Assembly (NCBI RefSeq): GCF_030534335.1
Contig: NZ_CP130565.1
Span: 3,307,501-3,371,500, forward strand
Source of the DNA: Marivirga harenae
GTDB lineage: Bacteria > Bacteroidota > Bacteroidia > Cytophagales > Cyclobacteriaceae
DNA length: 64,000 nucleotides
Reading direction: 5' to 3'
Every line of letters begins with the position of its first letter. Positions within the stretch are counted from its first letter, which is position 1. The translations under genes and the position numbers were made by a program. The notes beneath the pieces are model-generated. The model searched no databases, was not told the origin of the DNA, and saw only the letters and a list, made by a program, of their open reading frames with translations. Shown here in pieces: positions 1-9,900 of the stretch.

Positions 1-2559
1 ATTCAGATCCAGTCCGAGGGTTTGATGAGGGAATACTGTTTCGAGAATGCTTGTAATCAAACCCCCAGAGCCAACGTCATGCCCAGATAAAATCTTTTTA
101 TCATGAATTAATTTCTGAACAGCTTCAAAAGCTTCCTTGAAATGTGAAGCTGAATTTATTTCAACAGTTTTTTCTCCTAAAGAAGCTCTAGTTTGCGCGA
201 ATGCTGAACCGCCCAATTCAAAACTCCCTTTTCCCATATTGATATAGATCAAGTGGCTGTCCTCATTTGGGATCAAAGCAGTTTCCAATGTTTTCCGTAT
301 ATCAGAAACTTCACCTGCTGCTGAAATAATTACAGTTCCTGGGGCATAAACTTTATCCCCTGAAGGATATTTCTGAACCATGGAAAGAGAATCCTTACCT
401 GTTGGGATGTTAATGCCTAGATCTATTGCAAAATCACTAATGGCTTCCACCGCTTCATATAACCTGGCATTCTCACCTTCATTTTTTGCTGGCCACATCC
501 AGTTGGCACTTAAGGAAATCCCTTTTAAGCCATCTTGAATTGGGGCGAAAACGATATTAGTCAAAGCTTCTGCAATCGAAAGTTCAGAACCCGCTTTTGG
601 ATCAATCAAGGCGCTGACTGGCGCATGTCCTATAGAAGTGGCAATTCCCTTTTCTCCCTTGAAGTCCAATGCCATTACGGCAACATTATTTAAAGGCAAT
701 TGAATTGGTCCTGAAGTTTGTTGTTTAGCTACTTTTCCTGTTACACATCTATCCACTTTATTGGTCAGCCAGTCTTTACAAGCTACGGATTCCAATTTCA
801 AAACATTCTTAATGTAACCTTCAATTTCTTTAGGGTCATATTGCAAGGAAGTGAAATGAGTAGTTTGTTTTTGATCTGCTAAAATGGTCTTTGGAGCACT
901 CCCGAACATGGAAGCCAAAGGCCAATCCACTGGGTTTTTTCCAGTTTCTTTATCTTCGAAACTAAAATGGTGGTCTCCGGTAATTTCACCAACTACATAA
1001 AAAGGAGCTCTTTCACGTTGGGATACTTTTTCTAGTTTGGCAATATCTTTTGCTTTTATAACCAGCCCCATTCGTTCCTGGGATTCGTTTCCAACTATCT
1101 CTTTTGCTGATAAAGTAGTGTCACCAACCGGAAGTTTCCTTAAATCAATTTTTCCACCGGTGTCTTCTACCAATTCTGAAAGGCAATTTAAATGTCCACC
1201 AGCACCATGGTCGTGTATAGAAACAATTGGGTTTTCTGAAGATTCAGCCATAGCACGGATCGCATTAGCCACTCTTTTTTGCATCTCTGGATTTGCACGC
1301 TGAACGGCATTTAATTCTATTTGATTGGCAAATGAGCCTGTATCAACAGAAGAAACCGCGCTTCCGCCCATTCCAATTCTATAGTTATCACCACCCATTA
1401 CGACAATTTTATCGCCTTTTTGTGGAACATCTTTTTTACTTTGCTCTGCTACTCCATAACCAATTCCACCAGCTTGCATGATTACTTTATCATAGCCATA
1501 CTTTTTCCCGGCATGTTCATGTTCAAATGTTAATACAGAACCTGAAATAAGAGGTTGTCCAAATTTATTTCCAAAATCTGAAGCACCATTAGAAGCTTTG
1601 ATCAAAATATCTACAGGACTTTGATACAACCAAGGTCGCTCTTCCATTTGGTTTTCCCATGGTCTGTTATCTTTTAATCGCGAATATGAAGTCATATAGA
1701 CGGCAGTACCTGCTAATGGGATTCCCGCTTTTCCGCCTGCCATTCTATCTCTGATTTCGCCACCAGAACCTGTAGCCGCACCATAGAATGGTTCTACAGT
1801 AGTTGGGAAGTTATGGGTTTCAGCTTTCAGTGAAATAACAGATTTAAACTTCTTTTTTTGAAAATAATCTGCTTTTTCAGGATTAGGAGAGGAAAATTGT
1901 TCTACTTCAGGTCCTTCAACATAAGCCACATTATCTTTATAAGCCGAAACAATTCTGTTCGGGTTTTCTTTGGAAGTCCTTTTAATCATTTGAAAAAGTG
2001 TGTGAGGCATTTCTTTTCCATCGATCACAAAAGTTCCATTGAATATTTTATGTCTACAATGCTCAGAATTGACCTGTGAAAAGCCGAAGACTTCACTATC
2101 GGTCAAAGGACGTGCTAAATCTTTGCTAACCTGTTCAAGGTATTCAATTTCCTCTATACTAAGCGCTAAGCCTTCTTTTTCATTATAGCTTGCAATATCC
2201 TCAATTAATTCAACAGCATCAGGCTGTTTATCGATAGTGAAAATATTTTCATTCAAGCCTTGATACTTCGCCTGAAGCATCGGGTCAATTATGTCACTTA
2301 GCTTATCAATGCTTTCAAACACTTCAATTCTGAAGATGCCTGTTAGTCCCATGGTTTGAGTTATTTCCACCGCATTTGTACTCCATGGGCTTACCATTTC
2401 TTTTCTAGGCCCCACATAAATGCCATTTAATGCAGAAGGAGGAATTACTTTTTCTGCATCCAGTAACCATAAAAGTTTTTCTGAGTCAGTTTCTGAAAAT
2501 GGATTGTGATGTCCTAAAGCGTAGATTTGGTGATTTTTACCCTGAAAAAAGCTAAGCAT
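1..2559 (-). CDS. purL: phosphoribosylformylglycinamidine synthase, 3' end cut off by window edge
   Basis: This enzyme converts FGAR to FGAM with ATP and glutamine in cytoplasmic purine synthesis. I translated the minus strand from the ATG at 2559-2557; the frame stays open to base 1 and gives 853 codons. The N-terminus (MLSFFQGKNHQIYALGHHNP) followed by a VGPRKEMVSPWSTNA segment is the signature start of large single-chain PurL. Near the left edge the HDVGSGGLI motif of the second synthetase half is visible. Large PurL proteins run about 1,200-1,300 aa, so the C-terminal glutamine amidotransferase domain lies outside the window. A TAnnTTTG box sits about 35 bp upstream of the start. The neighbours are not purine genes. 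Confidence 0.95.
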   Translation of the reverse strand, partial: MLSFFQGKNHQIYALGHHNPFSETDSEKLLWLLDAEKVIPPSALNGIYVGPRKEMVSPWSTNAVEITQTMGLTGIFRIEVFESIDKLSDIIDPMLQAKYQGLNENIFTIDKQPDAVELIEDIASYNEKEGLALSIEEIEYLEQVSKDLARPLTDSEVFGFSQVNSEHCRHKIFNGTFVIDGKEMPHTLFQMIKRTSKENPNRIVSAYKDNVAYVEGPEVEQFSSPNPEKADYFQKKKFKSVISLKAETHNFPTTVEPFYGAATGSGGEIRDRMAGGKAGIPLAGTAVYMTSYSRLKDNRPWENQMEERPWLYQSPVDILIKASNGASDFGNKFGQPLISGSVLTFEHEHAGKKYGYDKVIMQAGGIGYGVAEQSKKDVPQKGDKIVVMGGDNYRIGMGGSAVSSVDTGSFANQIELNAVQRANPEMQKRVANAIRAMAESSENPIVSIHDHGAGGHLNCLSELVEDTGGKIDLRKLPVGDTTLSAKEIVGNESQERMGLVIKAKDIAKLEKVSQRERAPFYVVGEITGDHHFSFEDKETGKNPVDWPLASMFGSAPKTILADQKQTTHFTSLQYDPKEIEGYIKNVLKLESVACKDWLTNKVDRCVTGKVAKQQTSGPIQLPLNNVAVMALDFKGEKGIATSIGHAPVSALIDPKAGSELSIAEALTNIVFAPIQDGLKGISLSANWMWPAKNEGENARLYEAVEAISDFAIDLGINIPTGKDSLSMVQKYPSGDKVYAPGTVIISAAGEVSDIRKTLETALIPNEDSHLIYINMGKGSFELGGSAFAQTRASLGEKTVEINSASHFKEAFEAVQKLIHDKKILSGHDVGSGGLITSILETVFPHQTLGLDLN

Positions 2560-2593
2560 AATGAATTTTATGTAGGTGGAATTATTAAAGTCG

Positions 2594-2601
2594 CAAAGTT
2601 A
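2594..2601 (-). promoter_or_regulatory. candidate Bacteroidota -7 box for purL
   Basis: The minus strand reads TAACTTTG, an exact match to the Bacteroidota -7 consensus TAnnTTTG, 35 nt before the purL start. I see no convincing TTTG -33 element at the usual spacing. In AT-rich DNA such 8-mers also arise by chance. Confidence 0.4.
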
Positions 2602-2632
2602 GAAATTATCCATTATTTTGAATAGAGAATGC

Positions 2633-3559
2633 TTAAATAAGTTGACATGTTTTCAAGTTGGCAAGTTTGTTAATGCTTTGATGAAAATTAATATTACTAA
2701 TTTGATACATACTTTCTCGCCACAGAATAAAGTTCCTCAAATTTCCTCTTTGGGGATTAAGGGGCTGGGCCAAATGCTTTGCTGTATCAGCTATCAAGGT
2801 ATTATGTCCCGCCTCCAAAATAACATGCTCGTATTCTTTAACATGCTTTAATAAATCCATCATATTGTCTGCTTTAATGATTTTATCGTATTTTCCCGTG
2901 AACATCATCATAGGAATTTTATTCTGATTGATGAGGAAGGCAATTAATTTTAAGTCAAATTTAAGATGTCTGAACACAACCCAAGTCAAATAAACTCTTC
3001 TACGTTTCTCTCTAGTGTTCATTTGAGTATTGGCGAATTTCAATAGGCTTTTATCCACTATACCTAAGCTTTTGGTGAAAGTTAATATTTGATAAAAGTA
3101 TTTAGGCTTCACAATCATTGCCCGGAAGAATCTTCTAAAAGAATTAGGGTAAGTAGCCAGACTGTACCAAAATGAAGTTTTAATACCATCAGGTGCTATT
3201 AAAATAAACTCTTTAATTTTTCTGGGAAATAGCTCCAAGCTCGCCAATGCAAATTTCCCGCCCATGCTGTAGCCCACAACTGCAAAATTCTCGATCTGAT
3301 GCTTTTCCAAAAAAGATTTTAAAATTGATTCCCAATCCTGCTTTTCTAAAGCTTGATTTCGGTCTTTCCACTCACTATTACCATGATAGAATATATCAAA
3401 AGCATATACAGTATATTTTTCTCCCAAGAAATCAGAAAAGGGTAAGTAAATCTCCTTAGACTGTCCAAAGCCATGAAAGGCTAAGAGTGGAGTTTTGCCA
3501 TTTCCAGCTACAGAATAATATAAAGTATTTTTACCAAATTTTATATGGCTATTCTTCAT
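2633..3559 (-). CDS. alpha/beta hydrolase fold protein
   Basis: This is a cytoplasmic alpha/beta hydrolase with no signal peptide and unknown substrate. The oxyanion region HGFGQ is near residue 29, the nucleophile elbow GYSMGG (Ser) near residue 97, the acid is probably the Asp in TGKYDKII, and the catalytic His is in EAGHNTL. The family core is complete by about residue 260. The last 40 or so residues (from NPQRGN on) look unlike the family. They are translated from a short G-rich palindromic repeat at 2742-2770 and the DNA beyond it, so the original stop was probably lost and the frame extended. It stands alone between purL and the divergent efflux operon. Confidence 0.8.
   Translation of the reverse strand: MKNSHIKFGKNTLYYSVAGNGKTPLLAFHGFGQSKEIYLPFSDFLGEKYTVYAFDIFYHGNSEWKDRNQALEKQDWESILKSFLEKHQIENFAVVGYSMGGKFALASLELFPRKIKEFILIAPDGIKTSFWYSLATYPNSFRRFFRAMIVKPKYFYQILTFTKSLGIVDKSLLKFANTQMNTREKRRRVYLTWVVFRHLKFDLKLIAFLINQNKIPMMMFTGKYDKIIKADNMMDLLKHVKEYEHVILEAGHNTLIADTAKHLAQPLNPQRGNLRNFILWRESMYQISNINFHQSINKLANLKTCQLI
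2742..2770. repeat. interspersed G-rich palindrome, degenerate copy inside a coding frame
   Basis: CCTCTTTGGGGATTAAGGGG followed by CTGGG resembles the copies at 46360-46391 and 23238-23268: a C-run/G-run hairpin followed by a second G-run. Here it lies within the 3' end of the alpha/beta hydrolase gene and supplies its odd C-terminus. Confidence 0.6.
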
Positions 3560-3778
3560 TTATAAAAAATAATTGTAATAATTCAAATTATTAAACAGTA
3601 TTAAAATTTAGTATGGCGTGAAATCCATTACTTTTATAAGTATCTATTATTCAATAATTTATATATATTTTTCAATAATTATAAAATTATGTAAACAAAT
3701 GCTACATATGCCCGTTGGAAACGCAGGAAACTTTTAAACCAATTATAGTTTCTCAAGTTTAAATCGCAATATAATCAT

Positions 3779-4393
3779 TTGAGTACAGAGAAAAACATAT
3801 TAGAGGGCGCAAAAAGCTTATTTATGCAATTCGGCTTGAAATCCATCACCATGGACGACATTGCCAGAAAGGTTGGTGTAAGCAAAAAAACAATCTATCA
3901 ATTCTTTAGTGATAAGAACAGCATTGTATTTAAGTCGGTTCATGAGCATTTTTCTGATCACCGTCAGGAAATTGAAAATGTTTTGGACAATAGCAAGAAT
4001 TCCATTGAAGCGATGTATCGTATTTCAAAATGTATGAAAGGACAAGTAGAGGCCATTAATCCTACCGTACTTTATGATTTACAACGTTATTTTCCGAAAG
4101 CTCACAAAAGGTTTTTGGAATTTAAAAATACATTTATTAAAGAACGTATGATGGGTATTCTAGAAGATGGCGTCAAGTCGGGATATTTTAGACAGGAAAT
4201 CAACCCTGAAATCCTTATTATTCAAAGAATTGAGCAAGTTCAATTGGCCTTTAATAATGACATTTATCCAAGAGATAAATTTGATTTTAAGGAAATACAT
4301 GAACAGCTATTTGACCATTTTTTACATGGTATTTTAACAGAAAAAGGAAAAGAGAAATATAATCAATATTTAAATGAAGAGCAGCATGCTTAA
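3779..4393 (+). CDS. TetR/AcrR family transcriptional regulator
   Basis: The protein has 204 aa. The N-terminal helix-turn-helix (residues about 8-50; GLKSITMDDIARKVGVSKKTIYQFF) is canonical TetR/AcrR, and the C-terminal part is a helical ligand-binding domain. The start is TTG at 3779, with no better ATG nearby that keeps the full HTH. The gene overlaps the following outer-membrane channel gene and is first in an RND efflux operon, so it is probably a local repressor of that pump. The 190-bp AT-rich region upstream (3590-3778) should hold the promoter and operator. I see no convincing palindrome there beyond simple AT repeats. Confidence 0.9.
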   Translation: MSTEKNILEGAKSLFMQFGLKSITMDDIARKVGVSKKTIYQFFSDKNSIVFKSVHEHFSDHRQEIENVLDNSKNSIEAMYRISKCMKGQVEAINPTVLYDLQRYFPKAHKRFLEFKNTFIKERMMGILEDGVKSGYFRQEINPEILIIQRIEQVQLAFNNDIYPRDKFDFKEIHEQLFDHFLHGILTEKGKEKYNQYLNEEQHA

Positions 4394-5744
4394 CAAAATC
4401 AGATTTTTTTGTGCCATGGCTTTATTAATGCCATTGAGTTTATTGGGCCAAGAGGAGAGTGCCAACCCAATGAGTTTGGAGGAATGTGTGAATTACGCAT
4501 TAGAAAATAATCGTAATCTAAAAACCACCAGATTGGAAGAGGCGATAGCAGAAACTCAAGTTGGGGAAACCAGATCAATGGGATTGCCACAAGTCAAGTT
4601 TCAGACTGGGGTGAATTATAATTATGAAGTTCAAAAGGCTTTCCTTCCGGAAACTTTTGTGAATCCGCAAGGCGATCCTGAAAATTCAGTGGCAGCACCT
4701 TTTGGAGTAGATTACGATGGAAATGCCAATTTTTCAGTTTCGCAACTTCTTTTTGACGGATCGTATTTTGTTGGATTACAAGCCGCCAAAACCTTAAGAG
4801 AATTAAGGCAAAAAGAATCTAATCAATCGGAAGTGGAAACCGTGGAAGCTATTACCAAAGCCTATTATTTGGTTTTAATTTCTCAGGAGCGTCTTGAATT
4901 GTTAGATGCAAACCAAGAGCAACTGCAAAGGGTTTTGAATGAAACAAGAGCTTTATATGAAAACGGTTTTGCTGAAAAAATAGATGTTGATAGGATTACA
5001 GTAAATTACAATAACATTCAGACTGAAAACAGCAAAGCAAAAAGAAATTTTAATGTTTCCATGAACATGCTTAAGTTCCAAATGGGAATGGCTTTGAATT
5101 CACCACTTGAACTCTCAGGGAATATTTCAACTTTGAATTTGGAAGTTGGTGAATACTTAAACAAGTCAGAAAATTTTGACTACAGGGAAAGAGTTGAATA
5201 TTCCGTTTTACAAACTAACCAGGATTTGGCCAATTTAGATCTTAGAAACAATAAGGCCACTTTATTGCCTAAATTATATGCAAATGCTAATTATGGCTGG
5301 AACACGGGTACAAACCGGACTTCAGAGCTATTTCAATTTAACGACAGATGGTTAAGTTTCGGTGCTATTGGTTTAAGTTTTCAGTGGGATTTGTTTACTG
5401 GCTTAAATCGCTCGAGCAAAATGGAGAAAAACCGAATCCAAATAGAGCAAATTGAAATCCAAAAGGAGCAATTACAAAGCTCTATTAATATGGAAATTAC
5501 ACAAGCTGAAAATGATCTAAAATCTGCTAAGGAAAGCCTGGACGTTCAAAAGCAAAATATGGAATTAGCACTTTCGGTTTACAAACAGGTAGAAACCAAA
5601 TACAAAAATGGAATGGCTAGCAGCCGAGAGTTATTGGATGCTGAAACTGCTAAAAAAGAGGCAGAAACCAATTATTATGGCTCTTTATATGATGCTGTAA
5701 TTGCCAAAATAGAATTAGAAAAAGCATTAGGAATACTTTATTGA
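4386..5744 (+). CDS. TolC-family outer membrane efflux protein
   Basis: This is the outer-membrane channel of a tripartite RND efflux system. I prefer the ATG at 4386, because MLNKIRFFCAMALLMPLSLLGQ is a clean signal peptide; the in-frame ATG at 4374 adds only four residues. The mature part shows the two-fold OEP repeat: alternating amphipathic helices rich in Q, E, N and A (for example a MEITQAENDLKSAKESL segment) with short beta-barrel strands, ending in ELEKALGILY. The length of about 450 aa is typical. The start overlaps the tetR stop, and the membrane fusion gene follows immediately, which indicates one operon. Confidence 0.92.
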   Translation: MLNKIRFFCAMALLMPLSLLGQEESANPMSLEECVNYALENNRNLKTTRLEEAIAETQVGETRSMGLPQVKFQTGVNYNYEVQKAFLPETFVNPQGDPENSVAAPFGVDYDGNANFSVSQLLFDGSYFVGLQAAKTLRELRQKESNQSEVETVEAITKAYYLVLISQERLELLDANQEQLQRVLNETRALYENGFAEKIDVDRITVNYNNIQTENSKAKRNFNVSMNMLKFQMGMALNSPLELSGNISTLNLEVGEYLNKSENFDYRERVEYSVLQTNQDLANLDLRNNKATLLPKLYANANYGWNTGTNRTSELFQFNDRWLSFGAIGLSFQWDLFTGLNRSSKMEKNRIQIEQIEIQKEQLQSSINMEITQAENDLKSAKESLDVQKQNMELALSVYKQVETKYKNGMASSRELLDAETAKKEAETNYYGSLYDAVIAKIELEKALGILY

Positions 5745-5772
5745 TTTGAAAAAAATGAGACCAACTATAATA

Positions 5773-6909
5773 ATGAAAAATTCAATTTTAATACTTGCAC
5801 TTGCTGTTTTAATGGGAGCCTGCAACGAGGGTTCTGAATCAGAGAAGCTGAAAGCAAAACTGGAGAAAATAGAAAAGGACATTCAGTCCCAAACTATTGA
5901 AGCAGCTGAATTGAAAGAGCAAATTGCTGAACTGGATCCTGAGTTTGCTAAAGTTACTGATCAATCTGTCTTAATTAAATCTGAAACAGTAAAACCACTG
6001 GATTTTAAACATAAAATTCAGGTTCAGGGAGAGGTTGCCTCGCGTAAAAATATTACTATGGGAGCTGAAACAATGGGAAGAGTTACCCAAGTAAATGTAT
6101 CGCCTGGAGATATGGTGAAACGCAACCAACTTTTGGTGAAATTGGATGCGCCTACTACAGAGAATAGTATTAAGGAATTGAAAACAGCTCTAGATTTAGC
6201 GGGCACTATTTTTGAAAAACAAAAGAACCTGTGGGAGGAAAAGATTGGAACTGAAGTTCAGTATCTAGAAGCAAAAAATAGAAAGGAAACATTGGAGCGG
6301 CAATTGGCCACAGCTCAATCGCAATTAGACATGGCCTTCATAAGAGCTCCATTCAATGGAAGAATTAATGATGTTAGCGTCAATACTGGAGAATTGGTGC
6401 AGCCAGGAATGCCTATTTTAAATATGGTAAGTCAAGAGGAAATGTATTTGCAAGCAGCCGTTTCAGAGGATTATATTAATGATTTTGATCAAGGTGATTC
6501 TGTAGAAGTTTATTTGCCCTCCATTAAAAAGTCATTTTCCACAATTGTAAGCGCAGTAAGTTACGTCATCAATCCCAATAACCGTACTTTTCAGTTGGAA
6601 GTAAAAGTTAATGAATTCGTGGACAAGCTGAAACCTAATCAGTTTGCTCGTCTGACCCTAGTAGATTACGAAAATGAGAGTGCAATCGTAGTTCCTTCTG
6701 ATGTTGTGCAACAAGACAATATTGGGAATTTCGTTTATGTGGTGAAATCAGAAAAGAATCAGAAGAAAGCTGAAAAAGTCAGGGTCGAAAGAGGAAAAAC
6801 CTATAATGGCAATACTGAAATCCTGAAAGGAATTAAATCTGGAGATGTTATTATCTCTGAAGGATATCGTGAGGCAGTGAATGGAATAGCGGTTCGTTTA
6901 GCACAATAA
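5773..6909 (+). CDS. RND efflux periplasmic adaptor (membrane fusion) lipoprotein
   Basis: This adaptor links the inner-membrane pump to the TolC-like channel. I chose the ATG at 5773 because it gives the lipoprotein signal MKNSILILALAVLMGAC with Cys at the lipobox; upstream in-frame TTG (5746) and ATG (5755) codons would only lengthen the n-region. A coiled-coil stretch (about residues 20-55) follows the lipid anchor. Then come the barrel-sandwich half-motif (GRVTQVNVSPGDMVKRNQLL), an alpha-hairpin, and the second half-motif (AFIRAPFNGRINDVSVNTGE). The beta-barrel and membrane-proximal domains complete the HlyD/AcrA architecture. The gene lies 18 bp before the pump gene. Confidence 0.92.
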   Translation: MKNSILILALAVLMGACNEGSESEKLKAKLEKIEKDIQSQTIEAAELKEQIAELDPEFAKVTDQSVLIKSETVKPLDFKHKIQVQGEVASRKNITMGAETMGRVTQVNVSPGDMVKRNQLLVKLDAPTTENSIKELKTALDLAGTIFEKQKNLWEEKIGTEVQYLEAKNRKETLERQLATAQSQLDMAFIRAPFNGRINDVSVNTGELVQPGMPILNMVSQEEMYLQAAVSEDYINDFDQGDSVEVYLPSIKKSFSTIVSAVSYVINPNNRTFQLEVKVNEFVDKLKPNQFARLTLVDYENESAIVVPSDVVQQDNIGNFVYVVKSEKNQKKAEKVRVERGKTYNGNTEILKGIKSGDVIISEGYREAVNGIAVRLAQ

Positions 6910-6927
6910 TTTCGAAATAGGATATTT

Positions 6928-9900
6928 ATGAGTGATCAAAATAAAAAGAAAGTAGAAAAGGAGTTTGGGCTGACGACTTTATCGGTCAATAACAGAACAA
7001 CAGTTTATGTATTGGCTTTATTGATAGTGGTTTTAGGTGTGTTTTCTTATATCAACTTACCAAAAGAAAACTTCCCGGAAATCTCGCAGCCTACGATTTA
7101 CGTTGGAACACCTCATCCTGGAAATTCTCCAGCGGATATGGAAAAATTGATTACCCGTCCTTTGGAAAAGGAAATCAATACGATTTCCTCTGTGGACAAT
7201 ATAAAATCCACTTCTGTTCAGGATTTTTCTACCATCATCATTGAATTTACAACCGAAACCGATGTGGACGAAGCGCTTCAAGAGGTAAAGGATGCAGTAG
7301 ACCAAGCCAAGTCTGAACTTCCATCCGATTTGCAGGATGACCCCAATGTATTTGAGCTTAATGTAGCGGAATTCCCTATTATGAATATAAATCTTTCTGG
7401 TAATTACAGTGTCGAAACTTTGAATTCGTACGCTGAATACTTAGAGGAAGAAATGGAGAAATTCCCTGAAATGTCTAAAGCAGAAATTAGAGGTGTTGAT
7501 GACAAGGAAGTTCGCATCATGGTGGATCCTTTAGAAATGGAAGCACGAAAAATCAGTTTTAATGATATTGAAACAGCAGTGCAGCAGGAAAATATGACCA
7601 TGTCTGGGGGTAATATCAAATTAGGGAAGATTAGAAGAACTGTATCAATATCCGGTGAATATAATGATCCCAAGGATTTGGAAAATTTGATTATTAAAAA
7701 TGAAAATGCCAATATCGTTTACCTTAAAGATATAGCCACTATTGAATTTGATTACAAGGAGAAACAGAGTTATGCTCGCTTGAATAATGAAGCAGTAGTG
7801 ATGGTTGATGCTGTAAAAAGAAGTGGTGAAAACCTCTTGATTTTGACAGATAAAATCTATGAAGTGGTGGAGAACGCTAAAGCAGAGGTTTTTCCTGAAG
7901 ACTTAGTGGTTACGATAACAAATGATCAATCACAGCAAACTAGAGACCAGGTTAGTAGTTTGGAAAACAATATTATCTCTGGTGTTATCTTGGTGGTCTT
8001 AGTGCTTTTATTCTTTTTAGGAACTAGAAATGCGCTTTTTGTTGGTATCGCCATTCCAATGTCGATGTTTATGGCGTTCATGATATTGGGAGCTCTGGGT
8101 ATTACCATTAACATGATTGTACTTTTTTCACTGATTATGGCATTAGGAATGCTGGTGGACAATGGTATTGTGGTCGTGGAAAATGTGTATCGATTAATGG
8201 AGGAAGGCTATTCCCCGATCAAAGCCACCAAAATAGGAGTAGGGGAAGTAGCTATGCCAATTATTTCATCCACTGCTACCACGCTAGCTGCCTTTTTACC
8301 CTTGGCATTTTGGCCGGGGCTAATCGGTGAATTCATGAAATATTTACCTATTACGTTAATAATCACTTTAGGGTCTTCTTTATTTGTGGCTTTGGTAATC
8401 AATCCGGTCTTCATCGCCTCATTTATGCGATTGGACGAAGGAGGAAAACTCAACTATAAAAGAATTTGGAGAATAGCTGGTATTTCATTTGCCATAGGCG
8501 CAATATTTATCCTATTGAAAGTTTATGCCATAGGTAATCTAGCTATTTTATTTGGAGCACTTGGCCTTTTAAACACATACATTCTAACCCCACTTTCGCG
8601 AAAATTCCAAAGAGGATTGTTGCCAGCTGTAGAAAGGTTGTATTCTCGGACTTTAGGCTTTGCAGTGCAAGGATGGAATCCTTACTTCTTTCTAGGTGGG
8701 ACTGTTGTAGCTTTAGTGGGCTCAGTGATGTTGCTAGGTGCATTTACTCCGAATGTCTTGTTTTTTCCGGAAAATGAGCCCAAGTATGTAAATGTTTTTG
8801 TAGAATTCCCGGTAGGAACAGATGTTGAATATACCAATGAGTTTTCCAAGAAAATAGAGAATGAAGTTAAAGACGTTATTACTCCATACTCTGATATAGT
8901 AGAGTCGGTTGTAGCTAATGTGGGGAGAGGAGCTAGTGATCCTAGTGATCCGACTGCTATGGGCCAATCCGATACGCCCAACAAGGGAAGGATAACCGTC
9001 AATTTTGTGGAATTCAAATATAGAGAAGGAGTTTCCACTACAAAAGTTATGAATGAGATTCGAGAGGCGGTTTCTGATAAGTATGCGGGAGTTTCCATCA
9101 CGGTAGATAAAGATCAAGCAGGACCACCTACGGGTAAACCATTAAATATTGAAATTAGTGGTGAGGATTATGATAAATTGATTCAAATTACCGAAGATCT
9201 GACTGTATTTATCAATAAACAAAGTATTGGCGGAATTGAAGACTTGAAGAATGACTTGGAAGTTGGTAAGCCTGAATTGACAGTAAATATTGATCGGGAA
9301 AGTGCAAGGAGATTTGGCTTGAGTACCGCCACCATTGCCACTGAAATCAGGACTGGACTTTTTGGAAAGGAGATTTCTAAATACAAGGAAGGTGAAGATG
9401 ATTACGAGATTCAATTGCGCTATACAGATGAATATCGTTATGATGTTGACGCCTTAATTAATAAAAAGATCACTTACAGAGATCAATCCTCCGGAAAAGT
9501 GAATCAAGTGCCAATCAGCGCTGTGGCGGATGTTAGTTATACCAGTACTTATGGTTCAATCAATCGAAAAGAATTGGATAGGGTAGTAACCGTTTATTCC
9601 AATATATTGGATGGTTATAATGCCACAAATGTAAATAACCAATTAAAAGCCGCTATGAAAGAATTTGAGGTTCCGGCTGGTTATGAGGTGAAATTCACAG
9701 GTGAGCAAGAGGAACAAGCAGAGGAATTGGAATTTTTAAGTATTGCATTATTATTGGCAGTATTTTTAATCTTTTTGATCATTGTTGCTCAATTTAATAG
9801 ATTAACAGCACCATTTATCATCATGAGTTCTGTGGTTTTCAGTACCATTGGGGTTTTCTTGGGGCTTGTAGTTTTTCAAATGGATTTCGTGATTGTAATG

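Noticed and set aside
1037-2079. Plus-strand frames of 62-88 codons in the first 2 kb
   Set aside because: They are antisense to purL, whose minus-strand frame is continuous and conserved.
8682-9117. Minus-strand open frames of 127-139 codons inside the RND pump gene
   Set aside because: They lie antisense to a strongly conserved coding region, overlap each other in different frames and have no recognisable features.
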